A DNA stretch of 64,000 nt, from positions 69,428,790 through 69,492,789 of the forward strand of contig CM062292.1 in NCBI GenBank assembly GCA_031216915.1, written 5' to 3'. Position 1 is the stretch's first letter. Each line of letters starts with the position of its first letter. Origin of the DNA: Pictodentalium vernedei. Taxonomy: Eukaryota > Mollusca > Scaphopoda > Dentaliida > Dentaliidae. The notes beneath the pieces were generated by a model that made no database searches, was not told where the DNA came from, and saw nothing but the letters and a program-made list of their open reading frames with translations. This document shows positions 32,868-43,799 of the stretch, in pieces. The position numbers were made by a program, and so were the translations under genes.

Positions 32868-33184
32868 ACACCTCCCAAATTGAGAATAAGTTGTTATCTT
32901 GTTTTAGAAGGATCAGTTGCTGGGGTTGTATACTTAATATCTTTAACTTGAAGCCATATGAAAGATATTAATTAGTCAGCTCTTTTTGACAACTGAACAA
33001 CCTTCTTATGTGATGAGGAAAAAACAAATATCATTTCCAAAGCCGAACAAAAAAGTAGGCATTGCAGACAAGAAGTTTAATATGGTATTTTTACAGACAT
33101 GTTTCACGACAGAACCACCGGTAGTTGGTTTCCAGTCTTTAGGCAGTGTTTAAATGATAATCTGATTTCTGTTTTGAAATGGAT
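32868..33184. other. Unassigned spacer
   Basis: Short AT-rich stretch with no recognised element. Confidence 0.4.
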
Positions 33185-33360
33185 TACTTATTTATTTGGC
33201 GTTTAACGACACCTTCGACAGCCAGGGTCACCAACTAACTAACTCCGCACTATCAGGGTTGAAAACAAGTCCACCATCGACGTGCAGTACGCCTTAGTAC
33301 AGTGTCCCCACGTGGGTAATCGGGATTACGCGCCTTGCCCGGGGACACAATGCAGTTTTC
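33185..33360 (-). mobile_element. SINE remnant with internal deletion
   Basis: Tail type 2 (minus strand CCCTGGCTGTCGAAGGTGTC then AAATAAATAAG) and the body motif ACTGCACGTCGATGGTGG remain; the segment between them is shortened and the head is absent. Confidence 0.7.
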
Positions 33361-33759
33361 TACCCCACTGCATGTGTAACATACGTGTGTCCCGGGTGAG
33401 ATAGCAGGGAGAGACAGATGTATCCCACCCCACCCACGTGACGTTATACATTTATAACGTTATTATGACGTTATGCATATCGTATCAGTTTCTTGCTACC
33501 AACTAATTGATATTGACGTCATTGGAATGCAGTGTGATCAAAGTTTGCTGCTCTAAAACTCTTCAACCCTCAAGCTGCCACCATTCCTAATCGATTTCGT
33601 GGTATATACCTTTGGTATATACATAACTTGTGCATGCTCTTTCCGATGGTGTCATCAGTTTTTTCAAAACAACGAATACAAAATGAGTTGATTGAATCAG
33701 CACGTGACTCCCGATTACCTCTGGCTAACGTAATCGCTGCATGGTGGGAGAGAAAAATC
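33361..33759. other. Unassigned with a small ACGTTAT palindrome
   Basis: GACGTTATACATTTATAACGT and a following ATGACGTTATGC at 33440-33476 form short inverted repeats. Nothing else seen. Confidence 0.4.
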
Positions 33760-33907
33760 CTCCTCGATGAGTCTGAAGGTGGGAATGAGGAAATCTCACC
33801 CTCGGGGCAAGATATTTGAACCAGACTCGAGGCAAGCCTCGGGTCTGGTTCAAATATCTTGCCCCTCGGGTGAGATTTCCCCATCCCACCTCCAGACTCA
33901 TCGGGGA
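33760..33907. repeat. 148-bp hairpin
   Basis: Arms CGATGAGTCTGAAGGTGGGA and TCCCACCTCCAGACTCATCG, inner stem CAAGATATTTGAACCAGAC, turn near 33833. Likely a MITE; it is followed at once by a SINE-head fragment. Confidence 0.8.
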
Positions 33908-33917
33908 TCATAATAAT

Positions 33918-33995
33918 CCCTGGCGTGAATCAAACCGTGGATTTTTCGTTTTGAAGTCCAGCGCTATAGAAACCGAGCCACTATGCTCCTTTTTA
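33918..33995 (-). mobile_element. Isolated tRNA-like SINE head
   Basis: Minus strand GGAGCATAGTGGCTCGGTTT and CCACGGTTTGATTCACGCC are box A- and box B-like; compare the head of the SINE at 35438. No body follows. Confidence 0.65.
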
Positions 33996-34108
33996 AACGG
34001 ACGAAAAGGCGTTGGTGCATCGCTGTTAATAATCTAGTGCCTGTTAAATGAAATGGAAGAAAGGGGATGAAAAAAAACCCAAACTCACAAAACAAAAGAA
34101 ACAAACAT

Positions 34109-34270
34109 TACAGTACAGTCGCCGTGGAGTGGTCATAATCCACGAGTTGGCAGTGATGTCCACGCATGCGCTTACCAGGTAATACAATTATCATCAGAAA
34201 ATTTCAATTAATGAAGCACCGGGTTGTACTCGGTGCTTCCTTCATCAAAATTTTGATGATTATTCCTCTA
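34109..34270. mobile_element. Family G MITE, copy 3, one end missing
   Basis: Starts TACAGTACAGTCGCCG, passes through GTGATGTCCACGCATGCGC and the core GAAGCACCGGGTTGTACTCG, then ends inside the second arm at about 34270 (AATTTTGATGATTATTCC). Confidence 0.8.
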
Positions 34271-34349
34271 AGTAGGGTTTAATCCCGAGAAAGGGAATTT
34301 TTCTTGTTCTCGTTTTTAAAAGTAAGTCACGATAACCAGGAATTATCCT

Positions 34350-34533
34350 AAACGAAATAGAAAAAAAACAGGGCCTTTTTCATTTTAATAACATAATAAC
34401 ATACTGTTTCGAGTTATGGATGCTTTATCGACGTGAGAAAATGCATGTTTGTTGATTTGTGGCGTTTTATGGGGTAAACTCATTTAAAAACGTAATAAAT
34501 AATTGCCACTTTCATTTCACTCTTCGCGAATAT
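34350..34533. repeat. Dispersed repeat R, copy 1
   Basis: Matches 46583-46775: both contain CCTTTTTCATTTTAATAACA, TTTCGAGTTATGGATGCTTT and AATAATTGCC then TTTCACTCTTC. No terminal inverted repeats seen; class unknown. Confidence 0.75.
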
Positions 34534-35425
34534 CAGCCCGGATGCCCTCCCAAATCAAATGAATATAACAATAACATGACTTTGGAGGGTGTTACGGTTT
34601 AGTAAAGGCCCGAAAGAAATGAATAACAGTCCGAGGGTTTATTACCTACCCCAGACGAAGTTGAAGGCCGTTAATAAGCCAGGGGGCTGTTATTCACTCC
34701 AACTGGGCCGTTAATAAACCGGAACGCCCAAGAAAATCGTGTTATTATTATTTTCCCACGACCGGGAGCGGGCTGCGGGTCGTTAATGAGTTTTGTTATC
34801 ATTAACTGTTAATCGCTTCGGCTTGCATGGCGCCATGAATTATGGAGGAGAACGTCCGCTAAAGTGGTAATAAGCTGCTTTCATTCTCTCTACAGAAAAC
34901 AGCAGATTTTTTAAATGAAGCTCGCTTTACTCCTCGCATTGCGTGTACACGCAAGGAAAAATGCAACGCAGCCGCAAAGCAACCGCACGTGGAAACCGCA
35001 TGCAAGTGAAAGCAGCTTTATTGTTACATTCACATGACCGAAAATAAACCGAGTGTAGGTTTTAACTGGGGAGCAATTTGTAATCCAGGAGTAACACGCT
35101 TTTAAAAAGTGTTGTTTTTTTCGAGATGCCACAGTCAGCGAAGAAAAAGGAACGAGTAATAAAAGTAGTAGTGTTGTTTGTTGGTTGTGTAGTGAGGGTT
35201 GTTTTCTCTGTAGCAATGCTGGCAGGTTCAGTAGTTGTAGTTGTTAGCTCTGTTGTGGTTGTGATGGATTATGTGGTAGATGTTGTCGACCCTCTATAAT
35301 GGGAGTAGTGTATTCACAGGATGTTGTTGTTGGTTCTGTAGTATTTGCAGGGGTTCTGAAGTAGTTGGCATAGTTGTCGCCTCTGTTGTTATGGTTATAG
35401 TTTGTTCTGTTATAGGTGGTCCTGT
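34534..35425. other. Unassigned with an inverted repeat
   Basis: GAATAACAGTCCGAGGGTTT and GGGGGCTGTTATTC form a loose hairpin at 34620-34697, with TTATTA boxes inside. The 3' part (35150-35425) is rich in GTTGTTG/GTAGT triplets. Confidence 0.5.
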
Positions 35426-35808
35426 AATGGTAGTTGTTTGAACGCGGTAGCTCGGTGTTTACGGCATTGGACTTCAAACCGAAAAGTCCACGGTTCGATT
35501 CCCGCCAGGGCAACTACGTTGTGTCCTTGAGCAAGGCACTTAAACCCGATTTCCCACGTGGGGCACGGTAGTGCTGTATACTAAGGCATACTGCACGCCG
35601 ATGGTGCACCTGCCTTCAACCAATGCAAATCTTACTTGTGCGGAGTTGGTAGATTGGGGAGTCTGACATTACTCGCCGTTGTTCGGTGGCTCTCTCCGGG
35701 TATTCCTGCTTCCTCCACCCGTATAACTGGACGGCCAGATATGAGGTGATCCTGGCTGTCGAAAGTGTCGTTAAAACCCAAATAAATAAATAAATTAATG
35801 GTAGTTGT
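35426..35808 (+). mobile_element. SINE with second tRNA-like head and tail type 2
   Basis: AATGGTAGTTGT at 35426-35437 and 35797-35808 is a 12-bp target duplication. The head reads GCGGTAGCTCGGTGTTTACG (box A) and CCACGGTTCGATTCCCGCC (box B), different from the head at 32402. The body has CTTGAGCAAGGCACTTAAAC and ACTGCACGCCGATGGTGCAC. Tail type 2 (GGTGATCCTGGCTGTCGAAA) ends in AAATAAATAAATAAAT. Confidence 0.95.
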
Positions 35809-36068
35809 AAAAAAGCATACGCTACTTGCAAAGAGGGATCATAAGCTATGTTTTAATAGCATTCTCAGTTCCGGGCCATGATAAGCAGGGATAATGACGT
35901 GAATGCTACGACGCATTCTCAGTTTGATTGGGGATTATTTCGAGAGAAATTCACTGGAGTGCAAAAAGGCAAGTTACTCCTGGATTATCCGAAAATACAT
36001 TACCAATCTTGCTGGAGTATTTCTGAAAATTCTAATCTCCAATCGATTGTATAAAAGATAAAAGTCGT

Positions 36069-36294
36069 TTAACCCTTTAAATCGGAGCGGCCGCTTTTCC
36101 AGTCAGGAACATGATACGTCATAACGTCATTACATAGGATGGCTGTTCAGTAAATGTGTGGGGTTGACCAATCAACATTTTCAACGTGCAGCCTCGAAAA
36201 TATTACTTTGTCTACCCCAAATAAGGACTATGGACTCTTCTTATTGCTGTCGTTGAACTGGCATGGAAGGTACCACTAGAGTTCAAAGGGTTAA
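36069..36294. mobile_element. TTAA MITE, family C, copy 1
   Basis: TTAA at 36069-36072 and 36291-36294; ends CCCTTTAAAT and GTTCAAAGGG. It carries ATGATACGTCATAACGTCAT and the family motif GACCAATCAACATTTTCAAC; the right arm of the central hairpin is partly lost. Confidence 0.85.
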
Positions 36295-36892
36295 CTGACA
36301 TTAAAACTGACATGAGATCATTTTTAATCTTGGATGCACTGCAATCCGTCATTGAATCTCGTCATGTAAATGGGGTAAAATTCGGAGACATGTCAATTTT
36401 CGTTATTGGGAGAGATTTACGGGAAAATAACCTCCCCTTAATTTCGTAAGTTGTCAGTACATTTGACGCAAAGGGTTTGATAATATCATATAAAATTTGA
36501 AATTTCGAGATGTTATCGAAGCTGTATCATCTATTTGTGCTTCATTTTACACACTAAAGGTATTTTTCTGCAGAGCAGTATAAAAATACAGAAGCTGGCG
36601 TTTTACAGTTCTTTTCCGAATCAGTTTGAATGTTTGACTATTATTGTCTGTTTAAACCCAAGTAAAAATAAGAATACGGCGCTTTCACCATACTTTGGTA
36701 TTTTGTAACTTATTTCTGTCCATTATCGTATGACATGCAATAAAGACCTTATCCTCTCCATTAATGTAAAAGTCTGGGGGCAAAATTTGTTAATTTTTTT
36801 CCAAGACAAAATAAGAACTTGCAAATTACTATTAAAAACACTAAACAAACAGCCAAAGTGAACAGTTTGTTAATTGATTTTCATTCGCGTCC
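36295..36892. other. Unassigned
   Basis: No repeat found; AT-rich with short frames only. Confidence 0.4.
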
Positions 36893-37320
36893 CATAAAAA
36901 GCCAAGTTTCCTTTTGTAACTTTCGATAAACGAAAACAACAGACAGCTCCGAGTTAAAAGCTGATGTCAGTGGCCTCTCCTCAACCTAACCCTTTACCCA
37001 ACGTAAAGTCCAAAACCAGCCAGCGCTATTCTAAAAAATCACCAATTAATTTTGATTATATTTTCGTTTTTGTCTCAAAAACATAGGTTATGACCTTGAG
37101 CTGTCGAGGTTGAGCTGTCGAGCTTGAGCTGTTCGAGAGCTGTTTGTTCTTTTCGTTTAATTTATTAAAAGTAGCAAAAGGAAACTTCGCTTTATTTTCT
37201 ACTGATGTCAAAGGTTTTTTCTCAACAGTAACATGCTTCTTAATTGGACCTCCCTTGCCCGTCTAATAATTTCAGGGGAGATAACTATCGAAAATGGATT
37301 TTCCTTACGGGATAAGCCAG
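36893..37320. repeat. Repeat D, copy 1, with block inserted in its hairpin
   Basis: Left hairpin arm (AAGTTTCCTTTTGTAACTTT to ACAGACAGCTCC, to 36951) and right arm (AGAGCTGTTTGTTC to GGAAACTTCGCTTTA, from about 37128) are separated by a foreign block that includes half of a family A MITE. Downstream CTAATAATTTCAGGGGAGAT continues the similarity to copy 2 at 39771-40003, where the hairpin is intact. Confidence 0.75.
36986..37100 (-). mobile_element. Half of a family A MITE
   Basis: Starts CTAACCCTTTACCCAACG (TTAA mutated to CTAA), b-end, then CTCAAAAACATAGGTTATGAC. It is cut before the GAACGAGCTCG centre and followed by a GAGCTGTCGAG-rich junction. Confidence 0.8.
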
Positions 37321-37461
37321 AGATGGTTATTTCTTGATATGTGCCATACACGTCATCAGAAGGGGGTAAACGACGCTCGAGTTCAAAACAAGCCAAAATG
37401 GGAGAGCACAGTTCTCTTTTTGCTTGAAGTTAAAAGCTGATGTCAGTGGCCTCTCCTCAAT
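37321..37461. repeat. Duplicated flank of a family A insertion
   Basis: 37428-37461 (AGTTAAAAGCTGATGTCAGT and GGCCTCTCCTCAA) repeats 36952-36985 almost exactly; in both places a family A element follows. The duplication offset is 476 bp. Confidence 0.85.
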
Positions 37462-37712
37462 TTAACCCTTTACCCGACGTAACGTCCAAAACCGGCCCGC
37501 GTTATTCTCAAAAATCGCCAATTAATTTTCATTATATTTTCATGTTTTGTCTCTAAAACATAGGTTATGACCCCTCTTTGGAACGAGCTCGTCGAGCTCG
37601 TTCCAATGAGGGGTCATAACCTATGTTTTGGGGACAAAAAGTGTAAAAACTTAGTTATTCAAGAACTGTTTTTGCAAGTGTCGTCTTTATTTCATGTAAG
37701 GTAAAGGGTTAA
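37462..37712 (-). mobile_element. Family A TTAA hairpin MITE
   Basis: TTAA at 37462-37465 and 37709-37712; b-end left (GACGTAACGTCCAAAACCGG), a-end right (GTCGTCTTTATTTCATGTAA). Complete core GGAACGAGCTCGTCGAGCTC. Confidence 0.92.
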
Positions 37713-38485
37713 AAGCTGCGTTGCCGCCTTCTGCAAAGTCCCCTGTATCGTCTTAACATCGCAATTCTGAACGAGACGAGAACTTTCAACCATTATTTCC
37801 ACTTCAATGACATCCAGAAAAAAGGAAATCACTGACATTCGATCGATATTTCGAGAAGATCCGTGGGTCACAAGTATATTAATATTTTTGCCCTACATAT
37901 TATTTGCGTTGGAATGATTATCCGACTGACACGAGTTGAATGCATTGTACTTAAAAGGCAGTTAACAGCATTGCAAGTGCCCATGTTATGAATGCTTTTC
38001 TAAAGCGTGTTGACTTTTTTCAATGTTTTACACATTTATTGTTGAGAGGGGCTACTGAGCTTGCAAACAAAAGGTGACGGACAGAAAAGGACTCAATCAA
38101 TCCAGAGTGCAAGAAATGACATTTGTGTGAACAAAGCAGATATCAAATAATTATACAATTATCAATGATTAATCGATCCTAGACACGTGGAGTCCATTAT
38201 ATTCAACTGCTTTGGAATCCCAACTGATCGATTTCTGAATGGTGAGTTTATTACGCTGTACACTTTTAAATATATATAGAGGCATGTCTAATAGGTCTGG
38301 GTTACAGTTTTCCAGTCTACAATCTCTTTTAATATGTGTATTTATAAATATATAGAGATTTATTTACATGTACACTCGTGTGGGCCAGTAGCAAGAAAAT
38401 GTTTTAACCCTTTGCACAAGGCACGCGATATCAAAATCTATTATCCCAATTGTAGCAGCACGAGGAAGCGGTCGACCTTGCCCGC
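37713..38485. other. Unassigned with a lone TTAA-type end
   Basis: TTAACCCTTTGCACAAGG at 38404 looks like a piggyBac-type terminus, but no inverse partner was found before the minisatellite. Confidence 0.4.
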
Positions 38486-39212
38486 AAAGCGAACTATTTA
38501 CTAAGAGATTAAGAAATCCGGAACGACCAAGCTAGCTGGTAAATGGGTAGACCTATAGCCCACAAAGCGAACGATTTACTACAAGATTAAGAGATCCGGA
38601 ACGACCAGGCTGGTTGGTAAATGGGTCGGCCTATAGCCCATAAAGCGATCGATTTACTACGAGATTGAGAGATCCGGAACGACCAGGCTGGCTGATAAAT
38701 GGGTAGACCTTTTGCCCACACACGAAGGATTTACTTCGAGATTAAGAAATCCGGAACGACGAGGCTGGCTGGTAAATGGGTAGATCTTTAGCCCACAGAC
38801 AGACTATTTACTACGAGATAAAGAAATCTGGAACGACCAGGCTGGCTGGTAAATGGGTGGATCTATAGCCCACAGACGAACGATTTACTACGAGATTAAG
38901 AAATCCGGAACGACCAGGCTGGCTAATAAATGGGTAGACATATAGCCCACAGACGAACGAGTTACTACGAGATTAAGAAATCTGGAACGACCATGCTGGC
39001 TGGTAAATGGGTAGACCTATAGCCCACAGACAAACGGTTTACTACGAGATCGAGAGATCCGGATCGACCTGGCTGGCTGGTAAATGGGACGACAAACGAG
39101 ATTGAGAAATCTGGAACGACCAGGCTGGCTGGTAAATGGGTAGACCACAAACGAACGATTTACTACGAAATTAAGAGATCCGGATCGACCAGGCTGGTTG
39201 GTAAATGGCTCT
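38486..39212. repeat. Minisatellite, about 77-bp unit, 9-10 copies
   Basis: The unit contains ATTTACTACGAGATTAAGAA, ATCCGGAACGACCAGGCTGG and TAAATGGGTAGACC. Early units repeat at 77 bp (motif at 38511, 38588, 38665); two late units are shortened. A single diverged unit appears again at about 39447-39484. The minus-strand frame at 38965-39150 is a translation of the repeat. Confidence 0.92.
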
Positions 39213-39446
39213 TATATCTTGACCGCTATACTAATCGCACGTTCTATGAAATGTCACTCATCATGAATCGCACAACAGGTCCTATCTCGGAGCGGTCGAT
39301 ACTCTCACATTGACTCATCATAACATCCCATCAACTGCTGTGGGTTGGTCAACCGCACCAATGTAACAGCTCGAAAGAGAAGTGCGGGAGCCGTGGCTCG
39401 AACCGTCGATCTCAAGCAAACAACGCGGCCTTGTTTTCTGAACGAG
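39213..39446. other. Sequence between minisatellite and its outlier unit
   Basis: Contains GTGGCTCGAACCGTCGATC (39391-39409), which is box B-like, but no box A is seen at a suitable distance. Confidence 0.35.
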
Positions 39447-39484
39447 ACTAAGAGATCCGGACCAACCAAGCTGGTTGGTAAATG

Positions 39485-39706
39485 GCCCTTATATCCAGAT
39501 CGTTATACAATTATTTTTTTCAAACTTTTCAAAGAGATTTTTTTAAAAACTACATCATGTGACCCCCTCACTGGAACGAACTCGTTCCAATGAGAGTTAC
39601 TTGATATGGTTTTGCTGAAATTTCTTGAAAATTCTTTTTTCTCCAACTGCTCAATTTGTAAATTACAGCGTGCGGATGAGTCAGATTCGTTAGGTAAAAG
39701 GGTCAT
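39485..39706 (-). mobile_element. Family A2 MITE, decayed ends
   Basis: Core AACTACATCATGTGACCCCC, GGAACGAACTCGTTCC and the inverse TACTTGATATGGTTTTGC. The right end GTTAGGTAAAAGGGTCATAA is a mutated GGTAAAGGGTTAA. The left end is not recognisable. Confidence 0.75.
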
Positions 39707-39770
39707 AACATACACGTATAACTAACAAATGTGGACACTTACAACTTAGTTGCTTTTAATTAGCTTATCA

Positions 39771-40003
39771 TAAAAGCCATGTTTTCTTTTGTAACTTTTA
39801 ATAAATAAAAACAACAGACAGCTCCGAAAGCTGTCTGTTGTTTTCGTTTATTAAAGTAACAATGGGAAGCTTGGCTTTATTTCCTGTTTGTGTCATGGAT
39901 GTCTTCTTAAGAATGCATGGTTCTTAATTTGACTTTTATCGAGAGTCTAATATTTTCAGGGGAGATAACTTTTTCGAAAGTCGATTTTCATGACAAGACT
40001 GGT
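39771..40003. repeat. Repeat D, copy 2, intact hairpin
   Basis: TAAAAGCCATGTTTTCTTTT to GGAAGCTTGGCTTTA forms a 110-bp hairpin with the turn CAGCTCCGAAAGCTG. It is followed by about 120 bp (GGTTCTTAATTTGAC, TCAGGGGAGATAACT) also present at 37230-37320. Confidence 0.8.
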
Positions 40004-40036
40004 CAGGGCTGCATATGAACAAAATACAGTTATCTA

Positions 40037-40351
40037 AATATTTATTTGTTTGGGGTTTTAGCGACATTTTCAACAGTGAGGGACATATCGTGCAGGAGTT
40101 TTACGTGTGGAGAAATCTGGAGAGAACCATCCAGCAGCAGCGATAACTGGCAGGGTTGGGGTCGGTCAAAGACAATGAAGTCATGTTTACCATCGACATG
40201 CAGTATGGCTTAACACATTGCAGTACTGTGCTCCCACTCGTGCAACTGGGAATACATGTTTAGCTCACTGCCTCAGATGACGGGGATTATGATCGAATCT
40301 ACGACCTTTCGCTGAAGTCCAGTGCTCTATCCGAGGAGCCAGCACACTCCC
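40037..40351 (-). mobile_element. Old, diverged SINE
   Basis: Minus strand: head GGAGTGTGCTGGCTCCTCGG and TCGTAGATTCGATCATAATC, body ACTGCATGTCGATGGTAAAC, tail type 2-like with AAACCCCAAACAAATAAAT. Many substitutions relative to the other copies. Confidence 0.75.
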
Positions 40352-40375
40352 ATGTAGATTTACTGGGTAGAGGGG

Positions 40376-40624
40376 TTAACCCTTATCTAACACGACATGG
40401 GGAGAATTCTGGCAAAATCAAAGAAAACAAAATCATGAATAATTAAAGTGTTTCGTGGCTTTGCCTTTAAAATATAGCTTATCACTCCTTATTGGAACGA
40501 GCTCATTCCAGCGATGGGTCACAATCCTTGAAGGCAAATATTGAATAAAAATAAAAATCTTAATGGCGACTTTTATGACACTGGCGCTCAAAAGGTATTT
40601 CTATTCCTTTGGGTAAAGGATTAC
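40376..40624. mobile_element. Family A MITE, diverged
   Basis: TTAA at 40376-40379 with CCCTTATCTAACACG; right end CTTTGGGTAAAGGATTAC. Core GGAACGAGCTCATTCC. The arms have many differences from the consensus. Confidence 0.8.
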
Positions 40625-41073
40625 ACGTTTTCGTAACTTCTTTATAATGCTGGTGTTCATAGTGTCGCTTATCCTTAACAGACAAAATTTTCGTTATGCT
40701 AGAATTGATACATATCAGGTTAAAGGTCATTCTTTCAAAACCCCGAAGGAATTTTTGTAATCTGAATCCTTTTACAAACAATGTTATGGCAGCTTTTCTC
40801 TTCCATTTTGATTTTTGTTCATTTTGGAGAACGGTCAATATTTCCAGGCCTGGAAATAACAGGCGAACGATTGTTTAGGTTACGTGGGGGTTACGTCAAG
40901 GAATTGTACGTCGATTTGGTGTTGGTTGTGTGGGGGAGGGTGGAGGGGATTTTACCTGAATACTATCATGGTTGTAACTTCTCAAATGATTCAGGCATGT
41001 CTTCACTCTGAAATACAGGCCTGGAAATAAGCAGGTTACGCAGGTTATGCTATTTTACATGGTAGTAACCTCG

Positions 41074-41132
41074 TCCCCTGAATTCTAATCTGTTCTATGT
41101 GCCTACTGGCACATAGAACATATTGGAACTCA
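41074..41132. repeat. 59-bp hairpin inside the hAT-like element
   Basis: CTGTTCTATGTGCC and GGCACATAGAACA form the stem around 41105, with outer CCCCTGAATT / AACTCAGGGG. Confidence 0.8.
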
Positions 41133-41199
41133 GGGGCGACCTATAGGAAGAAAGTGCAGTAATACTTTTCCGCGTTCTCCGTTTTTACTACACAAGTCA

Positions 41200-41356
41200 T
41201 GCTGTTTACGTCTTGACAGAGAATTTCCGCCAAAAATAAATCGCTACATCGAACGCGCGATCTCTACCTCTAACGCGCGATCTTCACTTTGGCGAGATCG
41301 CACGTTAGTGGTTACTATTCATTTTGACGGAAATTCTGTTATGATGTAAACGGCAT
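41200..41356. repeat. 157-bp inverted repeat inside the hAT-like element
   Basis: GCTGTTTACGTCTTGACAGA and the inverse CTGTTATGATGTAAACGGC, inner GAATTTCCGCCAAAA / TTTTGACGGAAATTC. The centre carries GATCTC/GCGCGATC repeats. Confidence 0.75.
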
Positions 41357-41566
41357 TCCACTCTGATCATAGTGGATGCAATGCGGAACCTTTGGGCCGA
41401 GTGCATTTCGAGAGACGGTCATGTCTGACTGGCAAAATATACGGGATTGGGAAGTTAATTTATGCTGTGTTGTTTTATCGTAACCTGCACAACGATCGCG
41501 GATTTTACAATTGATGTGACCCTCACGTACACTAAACGACCGTTCGCGTGCTATTTCCAAGCCTGT

Positions 41567-42235
41567 CAAATGATTATTGTCTTTGTTCTGCAGAAAACCA
41601 AAGCAATTAGATCAAAATTGCAAAATGACAAGAAATATCGTTATTTCTTACTGTATCACAATGCTTGCATCGCATCTAGTGTCTAAAGGCCCTTAAAGTC
41701 AATAATGCGAACGACTTTATTCCATTTTGTGGAGTACGTTTAGGGAGATATGTCACAGAAAGTACCGGCGTGTGTTTTGAAGCTGATTCTCAAACAAATT
41801 ATTGGTACAAATTGATTGGTGAATGGCAGTAATGAAGCGGAAACCAGCACTTCGATTGTCGATACGGTCAATACAGGACTACATTGTAATTTACACACAA
41901 AATGTGATCAAGAGGAGACGCCGTGAATTGAAAGGTGTTCCTTTGAACAATGAAATCAGTCCAATAATTGCTGATTATTGCCTCCATAACAAAATTATCG
42001 GCTGAACATCGGTACAAAAGGTCAAATATAATAAAACACCGAAATCAATGAGAACAATCAAACACATTCTATAGATATTGTATTGTTCTGTCCTGTTCAG
42101 ATCCGATTAATTGTTGATACAGTGAACAATTTACCAATTTGTCAGACGGTTGTTTTTGCTTTTTCCTTCGTTTCCAAGTTGAGTTAAATCTCCCCACACC
42201 CGTTCTGATACTTAAGCCAAAATCCAGGTAAAAGT
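41567..42235. other. Unassigned
   Basis: The 41823-42005 plus frame has a basic cluster (KRRRREL) but no recognised fold. Confidence 0.35.
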
Positions 42236-42594
42236 AAAACAATCCAATTTATTTATTTATTGGTGTTTAAGGTCACATATTTTTGCACAGTGGCTAACCA
42301 TGACCGTGACAGTTTTACGGGTGGAGGAAGCCGGAGTAGCCGGAGAGAACCACCGAGCAACTGTCAGTTCCCCAACATACCAACTCCATACAAGCAGGGT
42401 AAGCATTGGTTGAAGATCGACGTGCAGTACGCCTTAGTACACAACGTCACCGTGCCCTCACGTGGGTAATGGGGGTGAAGTGTCTTACCCAAGGACACAA
42501 CGCGGTTGCCGCAGGTGGGATTCGAATCGAGGACTTCTCGGCCTGCAGCCTGCACCTCTACCTACTGAGCCACCGTGCCCCTAAAACAATCCAA
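42236..42594 (-). mobile_element. tRNA-headed SINE with 12-bp target duplication
   Basis: AAAACAATCCAA at 42236-42247 and 42583-42594. Minus strand head GGGGCACGGTGGCTCAGTAG and TCGATTCGAATCCCACC; body CTTGGGTAAGACACTTCACC; tail type 1 ending ACCAATAAATAAATAAATT. A deletion removed part of the body between GTCGAT and CTTCAACC. Confidence 0.95.
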
Positions 42595-42664
42595 TAACAA
42601 ACCCAGCATGCAGAAAGATTGGAAAAAACAAACTAGCGCACATTTAGTCCCAGGCACATAACCA

Positions 42665-42899
42665 GGAGCCAATAATATGAAACTGTTACAATTGTATTTT
42701 CTAGACTTGTATATGTCCCTATTAATATAACTGACTAAAATGAATCATTAGCATTTTACAAGATATGGCAATTTGCCACCTGGCAACTTGCCACATCTTT
42801 CAAAATGCTAATTGTTCATTTCAATCCATTTAAATTCATAACTAAAAAACACAATTCTAGAAAATACAATTGTAAAAGTTTTATTGTATTATTGGCCCC
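42665..42899. mobile_element. Palindromic MITE, family L, copy 1
   Basis: GGAGCCAATAATATG to TATTGGCCCC; inner arms ACAATTGTATTTTCTAGA and the inverse; centre CAATTTGCCACCTGGCAACTTG. The same family follows 40 bp later. Confidence 0.85.
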
Positions 42900-42940
42900 A
42901 GGAATCTATGTTGGGGGACACATTAAATAAGCACCACACT

Positions 42941-43173
42941 GGAGCCAATTCTATAAAACTTATACAATTGTATTTTCTAGAATTGTATTTTCTACCTGTT
43001 AATATTACTGACTAAAATGAATCATTGTCATTTTAAAAGATGTGACAATTTGCCAACTGGCAAATTGCCACATCTTTGAAAATTCTAATGATTCATTTCA
43101 ACCCATTTAAAGTCATAACAAGAAAATACAATTCTAGAAATTACAACTGTAAAAGTTTTATAGTTTTGGCTCC
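42941..43173. mobile_element. Palindromic MITE, family L, copy 2
   Basis: GGAGCCAATTCTATAAAACT to TATAGTTTTGGCTCC; centre CAATTTGCCAACTGGCAAATTG. Arms are better matched than in copy 1. Same orientation cannot be assigned because the unit is symmetric. Confidence 0.88.
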
Positions 43174-43556
43174 TGAAGCCAATAAATAGCAAAAGTATGT
43201 TTCCCCATGAATTAAAATATAGGTTTGGAGTTTTTTCTTCCTGTGTGCATGCTGTTGCCAACTCATCTGAACGTATGTACTACTTTCGTTCTCGGACAGT
43301 TTGTATAACTTCAGGCATAGATGGTTTAGAAAGAATTTGTATCCGTTTACCGTTTTCGCCGAAATGTAGTAGTAGACTTTCCGAAACCGGTGTAAACCAG
43401 CACTATCAGATTAGTTCTATATATGTATTCGTTCAGGTTCTGTTCAACCCATCCTTCATTTTGATGCATAATATGACTTTGTTATACAAGACATAGTCGA
43501 AATTCATAATCAAGAAATTTTGCCCGCAATATCTTAGCGTTACGTTGAAAAAAGCC
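43174..43556. other. Unassigned
   Basis: A 99-codon plus frame (43197-43496, begins MFPHELKYRFG) lies here; no domain seen. Confidence 0.3.
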
Positions 43557-43799
43557 TTACCACTTTCAACCTGAGAGGCCACTTTTCCGACTAATGTAAT
43601 AATTCGCCATGATTTCAATACTATGATGGCTGCAAAGGGTATGTGCAGGGTAAACCAATCAATATTTTCAACATGCAGCCTTAATTAAGGCTGCACTTTG
43701 AAAATATTGATTGGTCCATCTCCAAATAATGAATATGGACTCTTCCAATACCTGCTATTGAACTGACATGGACGATATCACCAGGGTTCCAAGGGGTAA
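43557..43799. mobile_element. TTAA MITE, family C, copy 2
   Basis: Left end TTACCACTTTCAACC, right end GGGTTCCAAGGGGTAA: mutated TTAA ends. Hairpin CCAATCAATATTTTCAAC / GAAAATATTGATTGG with the turn GCAGCCTTAATTAAGGCTGC. Confidence 0.8.

Larger units (their letters stand above)
40851..41566. mobile_element. hAT-like inverted-repeat element (candidate)
   Basis: CAGGCCTGGAAATAACAGGC with GAACGATTGTTTAGGTTACG at the left matches the inverse of the right end (CACTAAACGACCGTTCGCGT, GCTATTTCCAAGCCTG) over about 50 bp. A second left-type end CAGGCCTGGAAATAAGCAGG lies at 41018. CAGG ends suggest hAT, but I find no matching 8-bp flank. Two hairpins are nested inside. Confidence 0.6.

Noticed and set aside
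38486-39212. CRISPR array
   Set aside because: Units are contiguous 77-bp tandem repeats without unique spacers, and the context is eukaryotic.
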